From Clonostachys chloroleuca (taxonomy: Eukaryota; Ascomycota; Sordariomycetes; Hypocreales; Bionectriaceae): a stretch of 64,000 nucleotides of DNA. The position numbers were made by a program, and so were the translations under genes. The stretch is taken from contig JBANAY010000003.1 in the NCBI GenBank assembly GCA_037952775.1, positions 5,146,001-5,210,000 on the forward strand, written 5' to 3'. The notes below the pieces were generated by a model. The model searched no databases and was not told the DNA's origin. It was given only the letters and a program-made list of their open reading frames with translations. Below are positions 53,853-63,499 of this stretch, one piece after another; position 1 is the first letter of the stretch; the number at the start of each line of letters is the position of its first letter.

Positions 53853-55757
53853 AGAGTCCCACACGTTACCGAAGAATCAATAATAAAGACTGTGGATAAT
53901 TAAAAATATACCCATACCCTCAGGTGTAAACAGTTTAGTCTACCGTGATAAGCCTGACGGATTTGAATAACTTGAACTAGTTTGACTGTAATTCCTTCTC
54001 CACTGCTATTACATCCGAAACACCACGTATCACTGACCTGCATGTAGCGTAGATCAACACGGAGTTCTTTCGGATTTGACCACAATATAGAGTCTTCAGT
54101 TGCCTCATTCTTCGTGTTTCATGTGTTGTGACATCGAAAAACTATGATTGTACTAATCTTGATGATTCCTTCGTGGTAGATGGACCTGTACTATATGGTA
54201 TGTATAAGGCTTAGAGAAAAGAAGCACATATGTGTAGCTATGTTAATATTTGGGGCTTTGATAATTGAATAAGAAAGCCTTTAATACAACAAGAGTCGTT
54301 CCTAACGTATAGGCTCATGGAGAGTGTAATAAAAGATCCGAAAAACTGCGCATTACATTAGTAAAATTGACTGGATGCCATTACACTCTTAATAATTCCA
54401 TAAAAGCTGCTTAACTCGTAAATCCTACCACTTGCCCGATAAAGTTTTCGGTAATATCATAGGTAAATCTGTACTCTGATTAATCGTAGCACCAAATAAG
54501 ATACTTCGCATGGCAAGGACTGCTTAAAATAAATATTGATATTCTCAACACTCTTTAGTCCATTCAATCAAGTCATCACGCAATAATTGCTTCAGTATAC
54601 TTTATAGCCTACAGAATATGTAGATGTTTGCGCTCTAGTTGATGTCAACCCAGTCGCCGTAACTTGAATGATGATCATTTGATAATTGATAAGGTAAACT
54701 GGCTGTGAAAGAATGTACTGTATGTTTTTTCAGGCCAGGTCTTACGATTCAAAACTGGTTAACCCAGGATATGGACTACCTAGTCGATAAATATAACTAT
54801 CTTCTTTCTAGTCTTGGGATTTTATAGTTTTAGTCTAAGCTGGTGATGAACCTGGAAACATCCTAGTTTTGTGCTGTGTCGTACGTCTAGCTCTAGAGGT
54901 TTAAAACAATAATTGTTAACCATGAAGGCGAGAAACTCGAACTAATATACCCCCTTGCTAATAAAGAGAATTGAAATATTCATGACCTGAGTATGCCTGT
55001 CAGTATATGTTTGGTAAAACTGAATACAGGAAGTTGATTGTGCTGATGTTTGCCTCCTGTTTCCCTCTTGATACTCGGAATCACGGTCACCGAGAGAAGT
55101 GTTTCAGGTCATAGAATCTCCTTTATGGGTACTCACCCTCCTTCTAAACTAGGCTCTTTTGTTGCGAGTAAGCTGACCATCAATTGCTGACAGCGGGATC
55201 TTGGCATAGAATCATGGCCAACACCTGACTAAAGCGGAAGTCTAATTTTAGAAGAGGAGAATAGGCCCTTTCTGTATGGGATATTACCCACTGCTACGGC
55301 AGTTACTGCGCAAAATGTAACTGTAATAGGAAATATTCATACTGTTTGCTTGACTCTGACCTCAAACTCGATACCTTCTGTGGCAAAACTGATGCTGGAT
55401 ATACTCGGATATTACCTTCTAGATCCCCAAGGGGATGCGGTTAATGTATTGGGATGGGAATCCCTGTCTGGAAATTATTTTCTGTGGCAAACTTTGTATG
55501 GCAAAATTGATGTTGAACATACTCGGACAACATTGCCTTCTAGATCCCCGAGAGGATGTGGTCAAAGCATTAGGATGGGAACCCCCGTCCGGCAGTTGTT
55601 GGTTGTGACAACCCATTATACTTTAATTCAATATATAATGTTGCAGGATTCATTATTCTCAAGTTATTTTGTAGCCTTTAGCCATTCTCAATCAGTAACG
55701 ATATACGTTGATCCCCCCCCCAAACAAACTCCTAACTAAAATTCATCAAACATCAAT
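53853..55757. other. AT-rich gene desert
   Basis: About 1.9 kb without a credible gene. Most of 54100-55340 is AT-rich with stops in all frames. The diverged tandem repeat at 55381-55616 is listed separately. A C run of 9 (near 55711-55719) precedes the small secreted protein gene. Confidence 0.4.
55381..55616. repeat. Diverged tandem repeat, period about 118 bases
   Basis: Two copies begin TGGCAAAACTGATG (55381) and TGGCAAAATTGATG (55499) and share ATACTCGGA, CCTTCTAGATCCCC and GGATGGGAA. Many of the visible differences between copies are transitions. The end TTGTGACAACC, read on the minus strand, gives GGTTGTCACAA; the sequence could be a relic of a retroelement terminal repeat, but this is weak. 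Confidence 0.55.
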
Positions 55758-56063
55758 ATGAGGTTCTCACTCCCTGTCCTCGCACTTACTGCTGCCGCCA
55801 GCGTCTCCGCCGCTGATTTTTACGCTGCCTACTTCCCTACCAGTGATTGCTCTGGGGATAACAATGGTGCCAATATTTACCATGACGGCACCTGTGTCAA
55901 CAAAGCTGTTGCTGGCTCCGGCTCTATCCAACTGTTTGGTGACAGCTCTTCCATCGCTGGCTGGACTGGAGCTGACTGCACTGGTGACATCGTTATCCGA
56001 GCGTCAGGATGGACTTGTGCGGCCCTGACCGGAACTGCCGTTGCCAGCTGGTCCACTGTTTAG
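55758..56063 (+). CDS. Small secreted cysteine-containing protein
   Basis: A 101-residue protein with a clear signal peptide (MRFSLPVLALTAAASVSA, cleavage expected before ADFYAAYF). The mature part of about 83 residues has four cysteines (SDC, GTC, ADC, WTC) likely forming two disulfides, and is rich in Gly, Ser, Ala and Asp with almost no basic residues. Such small secreted proteins are common in ascomycetes and may be effectors, wall proteins or defence proteins; nothing in the sequence decides. It stands alone beside an AT-rich desert. Intact frame. Confidence 0.75.
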   Translation: MRFSLPVLALTAAASVSAADFYAAYFPTSDCSGDNNGANIYHDGTCVNKAVAGSGSIQLFGDSSSIAGWTGADCTGDIVIRASGWTCAALTGTAVASWSTV

Positions 56064-56908
56064 AGCCAAACCGATCGTTGGACACCACGACCCAAGCAAA
56101 GTTATCTTTCAAAGCCCAGCTCTACAAAGTCAGCTCGACCGCGGAACGGACCATATAAATACAGACTCTGAAAATCGACCCTTTAAAGAGCAAACTTCAG
56201 CCGAGGAGGAGTTGGAACAGCGGAGTGTGTGAAGGTGCCACCTCAAGAAGGGATTTGCAGAAGTCAACCCAAGCCTTCGGAAAGGCGACGAAGATGTATG
56301 AGTAAAAGAAACATATACGCATTTCCAAACAAAAATTCATTTACCATGCGTTAATCCGCTCGGAGATAGGCTTGATGTTCATCATGCACCAGCTTCGTTT
56401 CGCTTTACTAGTGACTGTGATAGGTGTGATGACGACCATCGAAGCAACACGATCTAGAGGGTTTACTTACATAGGCATTTTCGTGAGAGTATCACTATAC
56501 GTAGAAAAAGTTCAATCTTGTTACGTGTAGAGATATCGTGCCAGCTACACTGCTCTTTGAAATAACTGATGCCCTCTACTAAGACGTTTTATTGCTCTTA
56601 TAAGGCAATAAAACTCGCCTCGCTGAGGAAGTTCAATCTTTGTTATGAACGAGCTGACGATTGCGATGAGGATGGAAGAAAAGTTCATCACCGAGGCTAG
56701 TATTATTTCGTGCTGCATCTTCGCCACATACAAAATTCTCATGACGATTGTTGTCGATGACGTTCTTGTTCACATCTGCGGGGGAGGTGGGGATTGGTAA
56801 CATCATCAGTTCAACGATATTAAATGCCTCGCATTCTCAGTTTCTCCTGACCCGAGTATTCCGGATCTTCCTTTCAATCACCGAGGAGGAGAAAGAATTT
56901 AACCGACA
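56064..56908. other. Intergenic region
   Basis: About 845 bases with short frames only. The right part is the epimerase promoter. No repeat or regulatory palindrome noticed. Confidence 0.4.
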
Positions 56909-58124
56909 ATGCCTGTCAAGAAGGTTTTCCTGTAAGTACCATACCGACCGTCGCCTAACCGTTGCTCACCAACCATATTCCACTAACACTCACCTTTCTT
57001 GAAGCACCGGGGCATCCGGGTTTATTGGCGGCGATGCACTCTACGCAGTGCATAAGGCCCAGCCTGACTGGGAGTTCTCTGTCTTGATCAGAGATAAACA
57101 GAAGGCTAAGCAGATACAAGAAGCCTACCCCGATGTCAAGATTGTCTTCGGTTCTTTGGATGATGCCGAAATCATCCGGAATGCTGCATCTACAGCCGAC
57201 ATCGTCATCCGTGAGAAGATATCACCATCCCCAAACCATGCGATCCGAATCAGTATTTAACAACGGGATTCAATAGATACTGCTGATTCGTCTGATCATC
57301 CAGCCTCGGCCCAAGCCATCGCGGATGGCCTCCGGGCCACGCATACGCACTCCAACCCCGGATATTACATTCATATCGGCGGCACGGGAATCCTTACCTG
57401 GTATGACTGGGAGCACCAGCGCTTCGGCCAAAAACCGCTGCCAAAACAGGCGTATGATGATCTGGATGGCATTGACGCTGTATTAAATCTTCCCGAGTAC
57501 GCCTGGCACCGTAATGTGGACAAGATCGTTTTGGCGGAGGCTAGTAAGGATCCAGAGGCGGTCAGAATTGCCATTGTATGTCCCCCGACCATTTACGGTA
57601 TTGGAAGAGGTCCCATCAGCCAGCGAAGTCGCCAGATTCCCTTGCTAAGCGCCTTAACAATCGAAAACGGTGAAGCGCCCATTATTGGGGATGGCCTTGC
57701 GGAATGGGACCACATCCATATCCACGACCTGTCCAGCCTGATTACGCTGCTCATCGAACATGCCAACAATTCAGGGCCTCATGACCCTGAAAAGGAAATC
57801 TTTGGTCCAAAAAGCTACTACTTTGCCGCGAATGGTACTCATCGGTGGGGCGAAATCGCTGAGGTTATCGCCAAAGAAGCCTATAACCAGGGCTATATCA
57901 CGGAGCCTAAAACGACTCAACTTTCTGTTGACATGGCCAAGGAGAAGTACGGAATGGAACCCATGACCTGGGGTCTTAACAGCAAAGGTGCAGCGAGGCG
58001 GGCAAAGAAGCTTCTTGGTTGGGAGCCCAAGAGTCCAGAGCTAACGGACCTGATTCCTGATCTGGTTCGATATGAAGGAGAGAGAAAGAAACAGGGGCTG
58101 AAAGCCTGGAAGAAAGTTAATTAA
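56909..58124 (+). CDS. NAD(P)-dependent epimerase/dehydratase (extended SDR)
   Basis: A 23-base first exon (MPVKKVF) is joined by an intron 56932-57004 (73 bases, CTAAC branch) to the Rossmann motif LTGASGFIGG. A second intron 57211-57276 joins IVI to HTADSSDHPASAQAI, all in phase, giving 358 residues. HTADSSDHP is typical of the fungal NmrA/epimerase-like group. Further on are ICPPTIYGIGRGP and HIHIHDLSSLITLLIEH. The classical YxxxK pair is not obvious; the Tyr in STYG-type position could be EYAWHRNVDK. It should bind NAD(P) and may reduce or epimerise a small metabolite; substrate unknown. Confidence 0.85.
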
Positions 58125-58312
58125 AAAGTGTCTGCCTATGGCCATGTGTACCGAAACTGACTATCTTCTTTATTATCGTCAAGAATAACCTTTCAGCATA
58201 ACAAGGCAACGCGGGTCTACAGATTCTAACTTTCAAGGATGTATGCTGTCTAAGACGATAACGTATCCTTTCCATTATGTTCCAGGACATAGCCTCGATG
58301 TCTTTGACTTGA

Positions 58313-59266
58313 TCACTGATTTCTATCGTTTTGTCCGCCTGTCTCGTCTCTTTTAGTCTTTACCTTCATGAACAATTTAACTAAAGGATTTTGATCAGCC
58401 CCGGGAGGGGGCACACGACTCGCAATCGAACTGGAATCCGAGCCGCAAAGATAATCCAGGTACTCCTTGAGCTCATTTGTAATCTCCCATTCGACCTGGG
58501 CACCCTTGGCGGCAAGAGCGAAAGAATCATCTTTCGTTACTGGAGTAACAACCCTGCCATCGGCACCGTTCTGAATCAAAAACTCGACCACCTCCCATCG
58601 CCCGCGGTGCACGGCTGCTGAAAGGGCTGTACCACCACCATACGATACTGCATTGATATCCGCGCCATAGCTCAACAACATCTCGATGAGCGGTCGCCAG
58701 TCATCATCCAAACCCAGGGAGCGAAGATACTCACCGCGGTAGCGTATTAATCGTGCCAATGGTCGCGAATATCTCACCTCGGCACCGTGCTCAAGAAGAA
58801 GCTTAACAACAGCGAGGCTGTGCTTCTCAACGGCTATATCCAATGGCAAACCAGACGTCCTGTCCATAGGAACAGTCGACTGCTGACCCCACATCTGACC
58901 ATGGCCGTCCATGAAGGGCACCGCGTTTGGATCGGCCCCATTCTCGAGGAGAAGGCGCGTGATATCGTCCGACCCAAGGTAATGACGCAGCGCTGTCCCA
59001 AAGTTGCCGCAATTACTAGGGACTTGCTGATTCGGGTGGTACCCATTCTTTACAAATAGCTCAAAGAGAGACAAAGACTGGTTCTTGCACGCATACCTCA
59101 CAGCCGCACCTGTGATGCTAACGCCTGCTTCCTCTATGAAGTATCGGACGACGTGAACTTGAGAGCCCATGGCGGCTACATCCAGTCCATCTCGAAGTCC
59201 AACCGGTCTGAGCATGTCTCGTCTGTCCCCCACCCATTTCTCAACGTCCTTGAGTCTCCCTGCCAA
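58313..59266 (-). CDS. Ankyrin-repeat protein, 5' end not resolved
   Basis: An open frame of 317 codons starting at the TTG at 59266. It contains ankyrin repeats, for example DDITRLLLENGADPNA, LDIAVEKHSLAVVKLLLEHGAEV, LIEMLLSYGADINAV and LSAAVHRGRWEVVEFLIQNGAD. No ATG is near the frame's beginning; an AG acceptor just upstream (AAACCAG, near 59275) suggests an earlier exon, but I found no convincing first exon in the next few hundred bases. It may be a 5'-truncated fragment or have a distant first exon. Ankyrin proteins bind other proteins; the partner is unknown. It has no NACHT domain here, unlike the gene at 13.8-18.7 kb. Confidence 0.7.
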   Translation of the reverse strand: MAGRLKDVEKWVGDRRDMLRPVGLRDGLDVAAMGSQVHVVRYFIEEAGVSITGAAVRYACKNQSLSLFELFVKNGYHPNQQVPSNCGNFGTALRHYLGSDDITRLLLENGADPNAVPFMDGHGQMWGQQSTVPMDRTSGLPLDIAVEKHSLAVVKLLLEHGAEVRYSRPLARLIRYRGEYLRSLGLDDDWRPLIEMLLSYGADINAVSYGGGTALSAAVHRGRWEVVEFLIQNGADGRVVTPVTKDDSFALAAKGAQVEWEITNELKEYLDYLCGSDSSSIASRVPPPGADQNPLVKLFMKVKTKRDETGGQNDRNQ

Positions 59267-59851
59267 GATGCCCTGGTTTGAAAGCAGTCAAGTGTGCCTT
59301 CCTAAGTGTGGCTGTACATAGTATAATGCCAATAGCTCGTGACGATTTTAATCAAACACATGCGAAGCAAGCGATAAATTCAGATTGCCATAAAATCAAT
59401 AGCAACAGCCAGTAAGGTGCCCCCAAGCATAGCTCGTGGCGATAGCAATCCAACTTACAGTCTCAGCCAAAGATCTAGGCTACTGAAATTACCGACTTTC
59501 CGTGGTTCCAGGGACTCAATTAATCAGATAGTCTTCAGATGAAGCACGTAAAGCGTTAGTAGGAGTCTAGTAGAAATTCACGTGCGCATGAATGCAGTTA
59601 GATGCTGTGGATTATATGTCGCTCAGCATTACCCTTTCTAGTATTTTCATCGGTAAGCTGATGGTCTTGCTATTCCCACATGGCTGCAAGGGAATGCGTC
59701 TTAAAAAGCCGTCACTTTTTGTCCGCGTTGTAGATCTGGACTGTTCCCTCTGTCGATTCAAGCCAACAGTTATCCTTTATTCTTTCATCCTTGAGAGCAG
59801 TTCATTTAGTCCATATCTACGAGGAAACCACGTGTTAGGCCTCATAGCACT
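59267..59851. other. Intergenic region
   Basis: About 585 bases between two divergent genes. No first exon for the ankyrin gene could be assigned. A 145-codon plus frame from 59592 lies in a different frame from the DUF829 gene and looks like chance. Confidence 0.35.
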
Positions 59852-60712
59852 ATGCAACCAGTTGCGGGAGCCTCAGCACCAAAGCCGCTCTTCTTCATGG
59901 AGAAGCTTGGGCGGCTGGTTTCACTATACCGCCCAAAGAAGGTACAGCCATCGAACTCTAGCTCTGCTTACAAACACCCGCGGCTCATCATCGTTGCTAG
60001 CTGGACGGATGCCAGAGATGCCCATATAGCCAAGTATATTGTTAAATACCAGGCGCTGTATCCCGGGGCCTAGATTCTGCTCCTCAAGAATACGACAGCA
60101 GAGATCTACAGACCATCACGCATCGGGCCGGCCATGAAAGGTGCCGTCCCTGTTGTTCGTGAAGTCAACTCTTCGGGAATGTTGCCCTCGTCACCCGAGG
60201 CCCTGATTCACATTTTCTCTAACGGTGGCTCTGGGAGCATTGTCAACCTCTATGAGCAGTTCGCAGTCTCAGCGGGTCCTGGTGCGCACTTTCCACGACA
60301 TGTCACTATACTTGATTCTAGTCCGAGTGTCTATAGTGTTGACCATGCGGTGAAATTCGTGAGCCTCAGCATGTCGCCACTCCAGCGGATAGTTGCTACG
60401 CCTTTCCTCTATATCTGGGCTATCGGGTGGTCCGTCTTGGTTGTACTGGGCCTTGTGACCACTTCGGGTGACTGGGCAAAGGCACATAGCAATAAGACTG
60501 TCGAGACTGAGGCCCGTCACGTATACATCTACAGCGATACCGATGTGTTGATTGACGATAAAGGCGTCGAGAGCCATGCGGCCGATGCCGAGGCAAAGGG
60601 ATTTTCTGTCAGGCTGGAGAGATTTGAGGACTCGGCTCACGTGGCACATGCTAGGAAAGACGAGCACCGGTACTGGGATATTGTGAAGAAAACATGGGGT
60701 GGAGTTGCTTGA
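59852..60712 (+). pseudogene. DUF829 (TMEM53-like) alpha/beta hydrolase with an internal stop
   Basis: Two parts in the same frame, MQPVAGASAPKPLFFMEKLG to KYQALYPGA and then ILLLKNTTAEIYRPSRIGPAM to the end, are separated only by a TAG at 60071-60073. Relatives usually have a residue there in the YPxAxIL segment; a CAG to TAG change would explain it. DUF829 features are SWTDARDAHIAKYIVKY, IHIFSNGGSGSIVNLY (nucleophile position GGSGS), YIYSDTDVLI and the late His in FEDSAHVAHAR. The total would be 286 residues, normal for the group. Function in fungi is unclear, possibly a lipase/esterase at a membrane (one hydrophobic segment, LYIWAIGWSVLVVLGLV). With only one lesion it could also be a sequence error. 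Confidence 0.75.
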
Positions 60713-60988
60713 TTTCACACCACGGTGGGATATTCTGTCATACTACAGCAATACGGAAGACAGGTCGTTCGGGGAATTCTTATATTCATATCCTTTTTTT
60801 GCTATGTGCTCTTGCTCGTTGTCACTTCTGAGATTCGTGACGAGATTACATACTGTGAAGAGGATCGGTATCGACAACGCAAACAGTATCATCCAGAGGA
60901 CCATCAGAGGATGTGTGGATAGTCTGTAATGGAGAAAAATCTTGCTCACGAATACCCATGACACCTTATATCAAGATTTGGTATGTAT

Positions 60989-62275
60989 TTAAACGAACCT
61001 ATGCATCCATCTTTGTGATGGGGCCCCGTATCGCCCGTATCGCACAGTGCTCATACCTCCGCAACAACCACATGAGCCCAAGTCGTTCACTAGCTTCGTG
61101 ATCGTATCAATCTCGTCTCCAAAGCTGAGATCTTGTACTCGGTCTAGGAGGACGCATCTCAGCATCAGCTTCCAGCAATACTCAAGGTACAGCTGCAACT
61201 CGTCTAAGTTGTCGGGATGAAACGGATGGTCAGGCACAGCTAGTCCTCGAGGTACTCCAACTACTTCTAGGATTGAGGGCTTCCCAGACTTCGCGGGTTC
61301 CTCCGGGGTTCTTGGCTCCCTGAGATTGGTCAACTCATAGGACTGGGCCTGCGTTATACCCAAGAATTGCCTGTGTGGATATGTAGCCACCTCTGTTGTC
61401 GGATTTGTTTTCGTGGTTTCCCTTACCATCTTTTGGTACGCGACTAGTTGCCGGTAGTCGTTGGCATCTTCCGAATGAGATAATGCATGGTCGTATAGCT
61501 GGGGGAAATGAAGAAGTGCATTGAGAGTTATGTATGATCTCAAAGCCATGTTGTAGATTTGATCCAACCCAATGTTGAACTCGCACGCATTGCAATGGCA
61601 TTCTGCCTGGTTCCACCATTCTGAATAGTCAACATCTGGGTGTGAAAAGATGTTCAAAATGGTGTCGATTTCTCCCTGTATCAGAAGAGTCTTGGTGATC
61701 TCAAGGTTGAAAAAGGCCTCGCCGTTTACTTGCATGAAGCAATAACAATCATTCTCCTCGTACTGTCTGAGGAACGCCGCCATCTTTCTCTCCTTCAGAG
61801 GCAATGCGCACTTGCAGTCCTTGTCATGCTCTGCATGCGAACATAGCTCCGACTCGACGGCATCGTTCGTGATCCCCATTTCGTGCTTGCCCGAGATTCC
61901 GTTCCAGCAATGCGACCGCCAGGCATGGACGAGAGGTAAGATTCTCATGGCCACTTCATCGCTGATTACTACATCATCAGATGATGGAAGTTTATAGTTT
62001 TTGGGAAAAGTGCGGCGCAGTTCATCTGCCTGCGCATTGATGGCACGGATCAAGGAATCGACAAAGTAGTTGAGCGATTCACCCTGGTTGTGCTGGAACC
62101 GAAACTTGAGGTTTGATCTGCCATTTTTACATGCGATCTGGGGGTCGTACTGCAAATTGGACACCAGCATGTTCCATGGAACACGATCGGGTTGGTAGAT
62201 GGCAGTGGAAATTATTCTATTGTACGAATGTTTCCATCCTACAGCTGCGCGTATCTGTGACTGTAGTAGCCTCAT
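60989..62275 (-). CDS. Hypothetical protein with Cys/His-rich segments
   Basis: A complete frame of 428 residues that I do not recognise. It holds several metal-site-like clusters: CSHAEHDKDCKCALP, ENDCYCF, AECHCNACEFN and a late GSCGCCGG. Helical segments with hydrophobic spacing lie in between. There is no signal peptide or clear membrane segment. It begins MRLLQSQIRAAVGWKHS. The pattern of CxC and CxxC pairs suggests zinc binding, but no known finger type is matched. Downstream is the DUF829 pseudogene, upstream the membrane protein; neither explains it. Confidence 0.65.
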   Translation of the reverse strand: MRLLQSQIRAAVGWKHSYNRIISTAIYQPDRVPWNMLVSNLQYDPQIACKNGRSNLKFRFQHNQGESLNYFVDSLIRAINAQADELRRTFPKNYKLPSSDDVVISDEVAMRILPLVHAWRSHCWNGISGKHEMGITNDAVESELCSHAEHDKDCKCALPLKERKMAAFLRQYEENDCYCFMQVNGEAFFNLEITKTLLIQGEIDTILNIFSHPDVDYSEWWNQAECHCNACEFNIGLDQIYNMALRSYITLNALLHFPQLYDHALSHSEDANDYRQLVAYQKMVRETTKTNPTTEVATYPHRQFLGITQAQSYELTNLREPRTPEEPAKSGKPSILEVVGVPRGLAVPDHPFHPDNLDELQLYLEYCWKLMLRCVLLDRVQDLSFGDEIDTITKLVNDLGSCGCCGGMSTVRYGRYGAPSQRWMHRFV

Positions 62276-62815
62276 TGTTAGAATCAGCCGTGATGATAGA
62301 CAAACGTCAAGTATTCATGCGACCTTAAGTTTCGTAAGAGATCAACTATAGAGAACCGTCCTTCCGCGGATTGCGTAGACAGATATTTTCTCCTTTCTTT
62401 CATTAAATATGGGCAAGAAAGCCTAGCAGGGGCAAATCAAACTATCTGTGGATTAAATTAAGCCTGCGCCTCATCCAGTTCCCGCACCCGATAGCATTGC
62501 TATGAGGGCCGTGATGCAATATTAATTAAGCACATTATGGTTTCCCAGACTCGGATATCACAACTTCCTGGGCCATTCATGTCCAAGTTTTGGCCCTCAC
62601 TCAATCAGATTTGAAAAGACAGGTCCTTGCGTGGCCATGGGTCATGATAGGGCTTGACGTATCGATGAGATCGCTGGAAAAAAATACCTTTCCATTAGCC
62701 ATCATGGACGCCTGCTTGAGTGCCTCGTAGTGCTCAAAGCGGATCCAAATCTGACCACTCAGCCTCAGAGTGAGTCCCAAATGGTGCTACACTCAGAGCC
62801 GAACATCCGGGCAGC
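62276..62815. other. Intergenic region between two minus-strand genes
   Basis: 540 bases with the promoter of the Cys/His-rich gene on the left and the 3' flank of the membrane protein gene on the right. Nothing specific seen. Confidence 0.4.
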
Positions 62816-63499
62816 TCAATAACGGCCAGTGAATTCCCAGTTACAGGAAGGCATCCTGTTCGTGTTTAAGTCCTTTCCCTTTCCATCACACGGATAATAT
62901 GTCGCCGGGAAGTAGTTGTTCTTGCGGTCGTACCAGCCGGGGCATTTGCATTTGCGCTTTCTGTTCAGCAGGAGGCCAGCAGGGACGGCAATGACGAGAA
63001 CGAGCACCACAATTAGCAGCACGGCCACGATCAACTTTTTCCTCAGTGACCATTTGCGCGGAGTGGTCAACAGCCCGCGGCCCCTTCTCTTTATCGCGGA
63101 CGCGGCGCCTGGCCTGGTGGTTTGCGCAGGGTGTTGGCCCTGCTGGATCCCGTCAAAGCCCTGCGACGGCTTGTCGGCGAGAGGAACCGCCCCTGGGCCC
63201 GATGGATATGGGCCTAGGAAGCCATTGTATCCCTGCCCCGAGGGGTGATGCGGGTTCTCGGCACTGTAGGCGGGGGCAGGGTGCTGTTGCAACGGATCTA
63301 GCAGATGCAGCTGCGAGGGATAGTGTATGTACGGCTGCGAGGAATCATACGGATACGGCTGCGAGGAGTCGTATACCTGTTGCTGTAGCGCGGGATGGTT
63401 TACGTACTGTTGCCGTGAAGGATCATAGACGTACTGCTGCGAGGGGCCTGAGACATGAAGGGGTTCGGCCTTTTCGGGAGCCTGGCCGGAATTTTTCAT
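62816..63499 (-). CDS. Single-pass membrane protein with Tyr/Pro/Gln-rich repeats
   Basis: 227 residues. The first half consists of short Y-D/H-P/S-S-Q units (QQYVYDPSRQQYV, YDSSQPYPYDSSQPYIHYPSQ), a low-complexity repeat rich in Tyr, Pro, Gln and Ser. A basic stretch (AIKRRGRGLL, KWSLRKK) precedes one strong membrane segment (LIVAVLLIVVLVLVIAVPAG), followed by NRKRKCKCPGWYD and a short tail with four cysteines. By the positive-inside rule the charge is ambiguous since both flanks are basic; the N-terminus is probably cytosolic. Similar fungal proteins exist as hypothetical proteins. Function unknown; perhaps a stress or wall sensor-like protein. Confidence 0.7.
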   Translation of the reverse strand: MKNSGQAPEKAEPLHVSGPSQQYVYDPSRQQYVNHPALQQQVYDSSQPYPYDSSQPYIHYPSQLHLLDPLQQHPAPAYSAENPHHPSGQGYNGFLGPYPSGPGAVPLADKPSQGFDGIQQGQHPAQTTRPGAASAIKRRGRGLLTTPRKWSLRKKLIVAVLLIVVLVLVIAVPAGLLLNRKRKCKCPGWYDRKNNYFPATYYPCDGKGKDLNTNRMPSCNWEFTGRY

